NCBI GenBank assembly: GCA_900322105.1
Contig: ONYV01000099.1
Span: 1 to 5,463, forward strand
DNA: 5,463 nucleotides
Direction: 5' to 3'
Origin: an uncultured Eubacteriales bacterium
Lineage (GTDB): Bacteria; Bacillota; Clostridia; Oscillospirales; Acutalibacteraceae
In this document: one piece after another, positions 1 through 5,463 of the stretch
Position numbering within the stretch: position 1 is the first letter of the stretch
How the letters are laid out: every line of letters begins with the position of its first letter
Notes under the pieces: generated by a model
Told to the model about the DNA's origin: nothing
The model's database searches: none
Seen by the model: the letters and a program-made list of their open reading frames with translations, nothing else
Translations under genes and position numbers: made by a program

Positions 1-28
1 GAGAATTTCGGTTCTCTCCTGTTTTTTG
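1..28 (+). terminator. Probable right end of a plus-strand intrinsic terminator (cut by the window edge)
   Basis: GAGAA (1-5) pairs with TTCTC (12-16) across a six-base loop, and a T-run (22-27) follows a few bases later. The bases after the right arm (TCCT) suggest that the stem continues to the left of the window. It would end a plus-strand gene that converges on the minus-strand gene at 64-1164. Only part of the stem is visible, so this is a moderate call. Confidence 0.4.
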
Positions 29-30
29 CG

Positions 31-63
31 CAAAAAAATGCTGCCTGAGTGAACTCAGACAGC
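31..63 (-). terminator. Intrinsic terminator of the DUF5131-DUF4186 gene
   Basis: Read on the minus strand, an 11-base arm GCTGTCTGAGT (63-53) and its partner ACTCAGGCAGC (50-40) form a stem with a single G-T wobble and a very tight loop. A run of seven T follows (38-32). The stem begins directly at the stop codon (66-64). This is a textbook rho-independent terminator, so transcription of the minus-strand genes very probably ends here. Confidence 0.92.
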
Positions 64-1164
64 TTATTCAATATGATATTCTAATTGTCTCTTGATCCAT
101 TCCATAATTGTATCGACAATGTAAATGATGTCCTTTTCAGTCAGACGGCGGCCGCTGACGATAGAATGCCATACTTCCAAACAAGTGCGGCAGCAGGTGC
201 CGGTTGCGTGCATCGCAATGTAGATGGGATGACCGTCAAGAGGTGTTTGCCGCCCTTCGCCCTTGTAGTATGGAGAAGATACCTTTTCACGAACGATCTC
301 AAACGCTTTTCTGCGCAGCTTCTCCATTCCTGTTTGACGGCAGTATTCCTTGAGCTTAGGACTCAAAACGTATTGACGGCGATATTTCGTCTTTGCCAGA
401 TGAAATAAAGTCTGATCGATCAGCTGCTTGTTGTCTTCTTTCTTTTGAGGATCATAATCAATATCGGCTTTTTGCGCCTGTTTGATTTGACTTGATGGGT
501 CAATATGATAGATCTTGATATCCTTACGAAAACGATCCCCTGTACGCTTAAAATGAAATGCTACATCATGTCTGACGCATTGCTCTCTCATGTTCATGAC
601 CCAAGAATATTCACAAAGCCTTGCTTTCTTCCCTGAATCGCCGCTGCAGGTGACAGCTTCAATACAGCCGCTTGAAAGATACGCTTCAACATTGGTTTTT
701 TCAAGAAGCGGTTCCAGCATGATCTCCTTATGAGCAGCAAGAATGTCAACTAAATGCGGCAGGCGTTCATCAGCGCTTTTCTGATTTTCGCAGGAACAGA
801 CAATGGTAACATTCGGATAACTGCGCCCCCAGTTTTTAGGGATGCAATCCTGAAAACGATGGATTCTTTTGGTAATGATCTTAAAATGCAGATCCTTTCG
901 GAAATGCATGATATCCCATACAGCCTTTCTCCACGGGTCAGCATCTTCAATAAAAAAGTCCGACTTCGTACAAACGTAGATCGGATTGTCGGAATAAGTC
1001 AAACGATAAAGCCGTTCCGGTGTACGTTTGATCGGAAGATGAAAATCATTTGTCTGAAATATCTTTCCTCCTGCGGCGGATGTCGACTTTATTTCCGGAC
1101 TGATGCAGTTCAGACAACCGTCACTGACTCTGCGGCATCCGCACCATGGATTCCATTCTATCAT
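64..1164 (-). CDS. DUF5131 (phage Gp37/Gp68-like) and DUF4186 fusion protein
   Basis: Predicted 366-residue soluble protein of unknown biochemical role. Residues 1-237 match the DUF5131 (Gp37/Gp68) family as I know it: WNPW (4-7), the cysteine cluster C10-X6-C17-X2-C20, CTKSDFF (65-71), ITKR (97-100), ENQ (126-128), EPLLE (151-155), SGDSG (174-178, usually GGESG) and FKRTG (205-209, usually FKQTG). The spaced cysteines suggest a metal or iron-sulfur site, possibly radical-SAM-like; that is inference. Residues about 252-361 match DUF4186: GRQTP (304-308), GHP (311-313), HATGTCCRTC (319-328) and WH (332-333). The open frame extends upstream to 1335, but the ATG at 1164 is preferred: family homology begins right after it, an AGGATGG site lies 5 bases upstream, and the upstream 57 codons resemble nothing and would overlap the previous gene. 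An ATG three codons earlier (1173) is possible. The usual CYVYR-like segment after the third cysteine is replaced (see findings). Confidence 0.85.
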   Translation of the reverse strand: MIEWNPWCGCRRVSDGCLNCISPEIKSTSAAGGKIFQTNDFHLPIKRTPERLYRLTYSDNPIYVCTKSDFFIEDADPWRKAVWDIMHFRKDLHFKIITKRIHRFQDCIPKNWGRSYPNVTIVCSCENQKSADERLPHLVDILAAHKEIMLEPLLEKTNVEAYLSSGCIEAVTCSGDSGKKARLCEYSWVMNMREQCVRHDVAFHFKRTGDRFRKDIKIYHIDPSSQIKQAQKADIDYDPQKKEDNKQLIDQTLFHLAKTKYRRQYVLSPKLKEYCRQTGMEKLRRKAFEIVREKVSSPYYKGEGRQTPLDGHPIYIAMHATGTCCRTCLEVWHSIVSGRRLTEKDIIYIVDTIMEWIKRQLEYHIE

Positions 1165-1169
1165 TTTGA

Positions 1170-1176
1170 CCATCCT
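1170..1176 (-). promoter_or_regulatory. Ribosome binding site deciding the start of the DUF5131-DUF4186 gene
   Basis: AGGATGG on the minus strand lies 5 bases upstream of the ATG at 1164. It overlaps the alternative ATG at 1173, which has only an AGG touching it and an AGGATAG 14 bases away. This favours the 1164 start. Confidence 0.55.
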
Positions 1177-1224
1177 GTCTTTGAAAACTATCCTGTGCCT
1201 TTTGATATCAGACACATCCGGTGT

Positions 1225-1251
1225 TTTTATGATACCATATTTATCATAAAA
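1225..1251. repeat. Perfect 10-bp inverted repeat between the germination operon and the DUF5131 gene
   Basis: TTTTATGATA (1225-1234) and TATCATAAAA (1242-1251) are exact reverse complements with a 7-base spacer. The repeat sits 61 bases upstream of the DUF5131 gene start. No T-run follows it on either strand beyond the arms, so it is a poor terminator. Read on the minus strand, the arms contain TATGAT and TATCAT, both resembling a sigma-A -10 box. There is a weak TTATTG 17 bases upstream of the second. It may be an operator overlapping a promoter for the downstream gene. The AT-rich composition lowers the weight of the match. Confidence 0.5.
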
Positions 1252-1285
1252 CAATAAGCTGTCGTGCTTTTGAAAAAAGATAAGG

Positions 1286-3355
1286 TTACGATCCTGTGCG
1301 CAGATCGATCGAATATAGAATATTCTTTGGTTCAAGCAGAGAAACAGAAATATTCAGAGCGTTTCTGATTGTTCGCCTTAACATCAGAATATCCGTATTC
1401 CACTCGATCATAGTCTTTTGAATACAAGCCTCAACGCAGTCACGAATGTGCTGTTGGAACTGTTCTGTCTGTTCAGGGCTATTGATGTGTGGGGTTTTCA
1501 GATCTATCAGGATGTTCAAACAGATCTTCTTATCCTGTATTGACGGCAAAAAAGAAACGGTGATTTTTTCGGTCGAACTTCCGAACAGTTTGCCCGATTT
1601 GTTTTTCAGGATCAGATAACCTGTCATTTCATCTTCTGTGAAATGACGGCAGCCATTCTTCACAGATACAAGACAACCGCCTTTAACATATAGTGTTCTT
1701 GTTGCTTCATCAGACCTGACGAATGGCAAAACAAGTGAAGAAAACGAATCGTTATGTGAAGCGATCACTTCCAGCAACGAACAGTGTGCTGTGCTTTGTT
1801 CGACCGCCTTACTGTCTGACAAAGCATTGATGTCTTCCGTTTTCATTTGGTAATCTTCGATCGCTTTCAGTATCAGCGCCTTGACAGAACCATCCCCCAC
1901 CATCAGATTGACGGTTTTTGGTATTTCCCGAGAGTCCATCCATACAGATAAACTGTCTTCTATTTTTGCAGCAGCTCCCTGATCCATCATGATCAAAACA
2001 CACTGATTCAAAAGCAGTTTCTTGCCGTGAACGGTTTCTGCTTTTTCTACCGCCTTATCGATCGTATTACCGTTTGAAAACAGTATTTCGGTCTTGTTGT
2101 TTTCTTCAGTGCTTGAAGTATCGAGCGTGATCAGCGTCAGATTATATCCCGAGTCATCGTGGTCAATACCGATCCCTTGTACGATCAATCTTTGATTCAG
2201 CTGCAGCGAAGTACATCCACTCATACAGGGAATAGACACGAGCATAACGGCTAAAAAGAGAAATACAGACGCTTTCCCCGGGATTATTATACCGTTTGTT
2301 CCTGAATGAAGCTGAAAGTGCAAATGCAAAAGTAATGGAACAATAACCGTTAAAAATACATTTATAACAGCTGAGATCAGGATCAATATAAACTGTTCCT
2401 GCAGATTATCAGTCAGAAACAATACCATTGTCAGTAGAAGCATCCCTAAGAAGAATACGGTCTTTGGATAAGAAGACTTTGTGAAAACAGCAGAAATACT
2501 TTTGGAAGCAGAGATCAGCAGAAGAGAGATGTTGCAAAATACACTGCAGATCAATATCAGTATAAACAACGGATCAAGTCTTTGTAAAGGAGCAGCGCCG
2601 TCAATAACTCGAAACAGCGGATATCGCTGCTGATCAATATAATCTCCGACAGATCCGTAAATCAATAATAACATACTGCACAAAAATATACAAGTCAGCA
2701 GTACATATAAAATTGCGTGGCGCTTGATATTTCCTTTCAGATTGGGAAGAAGGATCGGCAGCGTTGCCATACTGTTCATTTCTGAAAGCAAGATCAAAAT
2801 TCGCTTTACTACAGACAGAGCTTTCGGATCCATACGAGGTTTCAGTGCTTCTGCGCTATAACTCGGAAATAAAAAGATCAATAGAAGTATCACTGATATT
2901 CCTATCAAAAAAACGATCAAAAATGCGCTGCGTACATTTGCTTCTATTCCTTTGGCAGCGCCATAAACACAGCCGCATATCAAAAGGATCAAAATAATGA
3001 CAGCGTTCACACCTTCAGGCATAATATCTTCCATAAATGCCCGAACAGAAGAGAGCAGCATGATCGCAGAAAACAAAAAATAAACCGGGTACAGCATAAC
3101 AACCGTTTTTCCGACATTCTGAAAGTGTTTGATCGCATATTCGCTAACGGAACAGCTTGTTTTTCTGTGGAAAGAGATTGCTGGGATCAGCAAAAGAATG
3201 TCGATCGGGATCAGGAACAGCAAAGGAATTAAATAGTCCCATAATGTCTCTCCACTGCTAAAGCGAAAGGAATGAACTGTCGCCAGAGAAATATTACAGA
3301 TAAAAATCAGACAAAAATATTGACTGACAGTGATCTGTTCTTTATTTTTTTCCAA
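1286..3355 (-). CDS. GerAB-GerAC fusion: germinant receptor permease joined to lipoprotein subunit
   Basis: A 689-residue membrane protein that combines two germinant receptor subunits. Residues 1-350 are GerAB-like (amino acid permease-type fold), with about ten hydrophobic helices near 10-30, 39-62, 83-104, 115-134, 141-164, 183-205, 213-234, 262-285, 298-315 and 321-345. In the family this subunit binds the germinant. An eleventh hydrophobic stretch (362-380) ends in a lipobox-like MSGC (378-381). The GerAC-like domain follows: its opening LNQRLIVQGIGID (386-398) matches the usual start of mature Ger(x)C lipoproteins, and it continues to the end at a normal length. Ten helices leave the chain inside the cell, so the eleventh would carry the GerAC domain outside, where GerAC belongs. 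I see no start codon with a ribosome site at the junction. Translation starts at TTG, 9 bases after AAGGAG, and overlaps the end of the A-subunit gene by 14 bp. Stop is TAA. The family assignment is firm; the germinant cannot be told. Confidence 0.93.
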   Translation of the reverse strand: MEKNKEQITVSQYFCLIFICNISLATVHSFRFSSGETLWDYLIPLLFLIPIDILLLIPAISFHRKTSCSVSEYAIKHFQNVGKTVVMLYPVYFLFSAIMLLSSVRAFMEDIMPEGVNAVIILILLICGCVYGAAKGIEANVRSAFLIVFLIGISVILLLIFLFPSYSAEALKPRMDPKALSVVKRILILLSEMNSMATLPILLPNLKGNIKRHAILYVLLTCIFLCSMLLLIYGSVGDYIDQQRYPLFRVIDGAAPLQRLDPLFILILICSVFCNISLLLISASKSISAVFTKSSYPKTVFFLGMLLLTMVLFLTDNLQEQFILILISAVINVFLTVIVPLLLHLHFQLHSGTNGIIIPGKASVFLFLAVMLVSIPCMSGCTSLQLNQRLIVQGIGIDHDDSGYNLTLITLDTSSTEENNKTEILFSNGNTIDKAVEKAETVHGKKLLLNQCVLIMMDQGAAAKIEDSLSVWMDSREIPKTVNLMVGDGSVKALILKAIEDYQMKTEDINALSDSKAVEQSTAHCSLLEVIASHNDSFSSLVLPFVRSDEATRTLYVKGGCLVSVKNGCRHFTEDEMTGYLILKNKSGKLFGSSTEKITVSFLPSIQDKKICLNILIDLKTPHINSPEQTEQFQQHIRDCVEACIQKTMIEWNTDILMLRRTIRNALNISVSLLEPKNILYSIDLRTGS

Positions 3356-4886
3356 TCTGCTTCTCTCCTTCTACATCTGCGCCCGGCAGATCCTGGATTC
3401 GTTCATTTTTGTGCGTGAGTACCTTCCATCCTGCCCTGACGATGACATCACGGAATAATACAGCGCTGGCAGGTGATAAGGGCGTGGTATAGGGAACACC
3501 GAAGCTGGTCTTGCTGCAAAGATCAAACAACATGATACAAACCATTACAGCAATTCCCCAGATGCCAAATAAACCACCGACCAGCGTGTAGATCAGTCTT
3601 AGTACGGAAGAAGGAGCATAAAGATCAGGTACAACATAAGACGAAATCGCGCTGATCGCAACGACCATCAGCGTTGGAGCGCCGATCAGGCCTGCATTGA
3701 CAGCCGTATCACCAATGACAAGTCCGCCGACGATGCTGACGGCATATCCTAAAGGCTGCGGCATACGAAGTCCTGCTTCTCTCATGATCTCGTAGATAAA
3801 CAAGATCAGTATTGTTTCTGTTGTCAATGACAATGGTGTTGCGGCGATAGAGGATGCGATCTTATTCAGCATCAGAGTCGGAAACAATTCAGGGTTGAAT
3901 GTACCCAGTGATACAAATAACCCCGGAAGTAAGATGGATATGATAAAGGCACAATATTTCATAAATCGTGTAGCAGTGGCAAAATAGGCGCGGTTCGAGT
4001 AATCGTCAAGGGACTGGAAGTATTCCGCAAAAATATAAGGAACGATCAAAGCGGACGGTACGCCATCGATCAAGACAGCGATACGGCCTTCTGTCAGTTT
4101 TCCGCAGATGGTATCGGGGCGTTCAGAAACTCCGATGCCGCTGAAAAATGAACGATCGTTGCCGTCTTCAAGAAATGGTACCAGATACCCTGCGCTGAGG
4201 ACGGTATCGAGGGGGATCGCAAGAAGTCTGCTTTTTAGTTCGTTCAGGATCTCGTTAGAAACGACATCCGAAAGATATGCCAGTGCTATTTGTGTATGAC
4301 TGATCTTACCGACCGTCATTGTTTCAAATTTCAGCTTTGTATTTTTCATTCTTCTGCGGATCATCGTCATATTGACTCTGACAGATTCTACAAAGCCTTC
4401 TTTTGCTCCACGCTGGACGATATCTGATTCAGGCTCTGATACACTCCTGCTGGCATAGCCCTGTATACCGACAGACAATGCCTGATCCACCCCGTCGATC
4501 AGGATCACTGCAAAGCCTGACATGATATTTGTTTCGATCTCTTCCTGTGATCTCAGCTCGACAAGCTCAGCAGTATATAATATTTTATATTTGATCGTAT
4601 CATAACAGTTTTTTGCTGAGGTCAAATAGTTATGGGAAAGGATCGGATTCAGGATCCCTTCTGCAAGTACCTGTTTATCGATCATGTTATCAATAGTGAT
4701 GACAGCTGCACGATGGTTTGAAAGGTGTATTTCTCTGATCGTCAAATCGGCAGTCTCTGAAAAAGTGGTACGCAGATAAGAAAGGTTGCTGTCAAGAGAC
4801 GGTGACAACAGTGTCGTCGTTTCCTTGAAGCCTTCTATTTTCTGCGGACGGTATATGTTGATCAGATTTCTGATAAACCGAAACAT
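3342..4886 (-). CDS. GerA-family spore germination protein, A subunit (GerAA-like)
   Basis: A 514-residue germinant receptor A subunit, first gene of the operon. In the family this protein oligomerises in the spore inner membrane and forms the ion channel opened by germinants. The N-terminal cytoplasmic part (1-about 305) carries the family signature: EPESDIVQRGAKEGF (151-165), then NMTMIRRRM (172-180), ERPD (255-258), EGR (266-268) and IDGVPSALIVP (273-283). The membrane part has hydrophobic segments near 311-331, 353-366, 379-399, 401-420 and 430-454, with the conserved REAGLRMPQPLG (369-380) between two of them. The ATG at 4886 is chosen because GGAGG lies 5 bases upstream; a TTG six codons earlier has no such site. 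Length is normal for the family. The second gene begins inside its last codons, so translation is probably coupled. No frameshift or missing signature was seen. Confidence 0.95.
   Translation of the reverse strand: MFRFIRNLINIYRPQKIEGFKETTTLLSPSLDSNLSYLRTTFSETADLTIREIHLSNHRAAVITIDNMIDKQVLAEGILNPILSHNYLTSAKNCYDTIKYKILYTAELVELRSQEEIETNIMSGFAVILIDGVDQALSVGIQGYASRSVSEPESDIVQRGAKEGFVESVRVNMTMIRRRMKNTKLKFETMTVGKISHTQIALAYLSDVVSNEILNELKSRLLAIPLDTVLSAGYLVPFLEDGNDRSFFSGIGVSERPDTICGKLTEGRIAVLIDGVPSALIVPYIFAEYFQSLDDYSNRAYFATATRFMKYCAFIISILLPGLFVSLGTFNPELFPTLMLNKIASSIAATPLSLTTETILILFIYEIMREAGLRMPQPLGYAVSIVGGLVIGDTAVNAGLIGAPTLMVVAISAISSYVVPDLYAPSSVLRLIYTLVGGLFGIWGIAVMVCIMLFDLCSKTSFGVPYTTPLSPASAVLFRDVIVRAGWKVLTHKNERIQDLPGADVEGEKQIGKK
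3365..3370 (-). promoter_or_regulatory. Ribosome binding site for the GerAB-GerAC fusion gene
   Basis: AAGGAG on the minus strand lies 9 bases upstream of the TTG at 3355, inside the last codons of the A-subunit gene. It supports the TTG start, because no ATG is close by in the right frame. Confidence 0.8.
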
Positions 4887-4891
4887 AGTTT

Positions 4892-4896
4892 CCTCC
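4892..4896 (-). promoter_or_regulatory. Ribosome binding site deciding the start of the A-subunit gene
   Basis: GGAGG on the minus strand, 5 bases upstream of the ATG at 4886. It lies between a possible upstream TTG (4904) and this ATG, so it rules in favour of the ATG. Confidence 0.85.
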
Positions 4897-4918
4897 GATG
4901 ACAAATGTATTTTGATTT

Positions 4919-4948
4919 TACTATTGACGAAACAGCATACATTTATTC
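4919..4948 (-). promoter_or_regulatory. Candidate sigma-G-like promoter of the germinant receptor operon
   Basis: On the minus strand, GAATA (4948-4944) fits the sigma-G -35 pattern (gHATR). It is followed 18 bases later by AATAGTA (4925-4919), matching five of seven positions of the -10 pattern (CATWHTA). The predicted transcript would start about 25 bases upstream of the gene. Known gerA-type operons are read by sigma-G in the forespore. The -10 lacks its first C, so the call is weak; TAAAAT (4920-4915) with no good -35 is an alternative. Confidence 0.3.
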
Positions 4949-4970
4949 ATTTCATGTGATTCTGTATAAT
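4942..4970 (+). promoter_or_regulatory. Candidate sigma-A promoter of the DUF421 gene
   Basis: TATAAT (4965-4970) is a perfect -10 hexamer, with TTTATT (4942-4947) 17 bases upstream as a poor -35. If used, it gives a leader of about 50 bases. It overlaps the sigma-G candidate, whose -35 includes part of the same TATAAT, so the two could be alternatives or only one may be real. Confidence 0.35.
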
Positions 4971-4992
4971 TGCGCTGAACTACCGCAAAATA
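4964..4992 (+). promoter_or_regulatory. Candidate sigma-G (forespore) promoter of the DUF421 gene
   Basis: GTATA (4964-4968) fits the sigma-G -35 pattern gHATR. Exactly 17 bases later, CAAAATA (4986-4992) matches CATWHTA at six of seven positions. The transcript would start near 5000, about 12 bases before the ribosome binding site. This would place the gene in the forespore, in line with its germination neighbours. Confidence 0.45.
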
Positions 4993-5011
4993 AAGATATG
5001 ATGTAACTTTT

Positions 5012-5017
5012 GGGGAG
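5012..5017 (+). promoter_or_regulatory. Ribosome binding site for the DUF421 gene
   Basis: GGGGAG lies 8 bases upstream of the TTG at 5026, the first start-type codon in the frame after the TGA at 4999-5001. An out-of-frame ATG at 5022 is too close to it and opens only 29 codons. Confidence 0.7.
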
Positions 5018-5025
5018 AGATATGC

Positions 5026-5463
5026 TTGGTTATTTCGATCATCAGAACTTGTTTGCTATATCTGATCATATTGATCGCCGTCAGGATCATGGGGAAAAGA
5101 CAGATCAGTGAAATGCAGACCAGTGAATTGGTCATTATGCTTTTAATGTCCAATATTGCTACCATACCGATGCAGGATACGGAACAATCAATGCTCAGCG
5201 GTGTTGTGCCGATTATGATACTGCTGGTATGTGAGATTCTCCTTTCCTATCTGATGCTGAAAAACACAAGGGTCAGAAAACTGGTTTGCGGAAAACCTGT
5301 TGTAGTGATCAACAGCGGCAGGATCGACCAAAAGGCGATGTGTGAGCTGAGGATGAGGACAGAAGATCTGATGGAACAGCTCAGGCAGAAGGATATTTTT
5401 AATATAGATGACGTTGCCTTTGCGATCGTGGAAACTAACGGTATGGTCAGCGTTCTGAAAAAA
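5026..5463 (+). CDS. DUF421 (YetF-like) membrane protein, 3' end cut off by the window
   Basis: The first 146 residues of a DUF421 family protein; the family is usually somewhat over 200 residues, so the C-terminal part is missing. Three membrane segments are seen near residues 2-22, 33-50 and 57-78, with the family's RIMGKRQISEMQTSEL (20-35) between the first two. The start of the YetF C-terminal domain follows: a CGKPVVVINSGRID strand pair (88-101), EDLMEQLRQKDIFNIDDV (113-130) and the characteristic AIVETNGMVSVL (133-144). The start is TTG, chosen from the ribosome binding site and because homology begins at the first helix. The gene diverges from the germinant receptor operon across a 139-bp gap. 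DUF421 proteins of Bacillus (YetF, YdfS, and 2Duf of the mobile spoVA operon) have been connected with the spore inner membrane and its resistance. A like role here is inference from family and context. Confidence 0.9.
   Translation, partial: MVISIIRTCLLYLIILIAVRIMGKRQISEMQTSELVIMLLMSNIATIPMQDTEQSMLSGVVPIMILLVCEILLSYLMLKNTRVRKLVCGKPVVVINSGRIDQKAMCELRMRTEDLMEQLRQKDIFNIDDVAFAIVETNGMVSVLKK

Noticed and set aside
85..408. Plus-strand open frame of 107 codons opposite the DUF4186 domain
   Set aside because: It lies fully inside a conserved coding region on the other strand and resembles no family I know.
754..1257. Plus-strand open frame of 167 codons opposite the DUF5131 gene
   Set aside because: It is antisense to a well-supported conserved domain and has no recognisable protein features; it is a shadow frame.
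1165..1285. Terminator between the receptor operon and the DUF5131 gene
   Set aside because: The only hairpin is the AT-rich inverted repeat, which has no following T-run; read-through from the operon is therefore possible.
1165..1335. Upstream extension of the DUF5131 reading frame to 1335 (57 more codons)
   Set aside because: It overlaps the receptor gene by 50 bp, has no family resemblance, and family homology starts right at the ATG at 1164, which has its own ribosome binding site.
5022..5111. 29-codon plus-strand frame starting at ATG 5022, possible leader peptide of the DUF421 gene
   Set aside because: The ATG is too close to GGGGAG, and the frame runs over the conserved start of the DUF421 protein without features of its own.
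4980..5165. Minus-strand open frame of 61 codons upstream of the receptor operon
   Set aside because: It is antisense to the DUF421 membrane helices; hydrophobicity on both strands is expected there, and no ribosome binding site was seen.
1..5463. CRISPR array, tRNA or rRNA genes, insertion sequence ends
   Set aside because: No regularly spaced repeats, no cloverleaf-like segments, no transposase and no terminal repeats were seen. The DUF5131 domain occurs in phages but alone does not show a prophage.

Overview
The window most likely comes from a spore-forming Bacillota, perhaps Clostridia or Erysipelotrichia. The reasons are a GerA-type spore germinant receptor operon, strong AAGGAG/GGAGG-type ribosome binding sites, TTG start codons, and moderate GC content judged by eye. 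I cannot name the species from the sequence.

Layout from left to right. Positions 1-28 hold the end of a probable plus-strand terminator belonging to a gene outside the window. A strong minus-strand terminator (31-63) ends gene 1 (64-1164, minus), a fusion of a DUF5131 (phage Gp37/Gp68-like, cysteine-rich) domain with a DUF4186 domain. A 121-bp gap follows, carrying a perfect 10-bp inverted repeat. Next is a two-gene minus-strand germinant receptor operon, transcribed from about 4900 leftwards. Its first gene is the A subunit (GerAA-like, 3342-4886). Its second (1286-3355) encodes one 689-residue chain that joins a ten-helix GerAB-like permease to a complete GerAC-like lipoprotein domain. The two genes overlap by 14 bp. 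A 139-bp divergent promoter region (4887-5025) separates them from a plus-strand DUF421/YetF-like membrane protein gene that runs off the right edge.

How the parts work together. In known GerA systems, A, B and C subunits form a nutrient-gated receptor in the inner membrane of the spore: B binds the germinant, A forms the ion channel, and C is an outward-facing lipoprotein. All three are present here, but B and C are one polypeptide with an internal lipobox. The divergent DUF421 gene fits the theme, because proteins of this family have been linked to properties of the spore inner membrane. Its upstream region has a good match to a forespore sigma-G promoter. The DUF5131-DUF4186 gene has no obvious link to germination and may be either a downstream passenger or a separately controlled gene.

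The most notable points are the GerAB-GerAC fusion with its internal lipobox, the DUF5131-DUF4186 fusion with altered residues around its cysteine cluster, and the shared candidate forespore promoter region.
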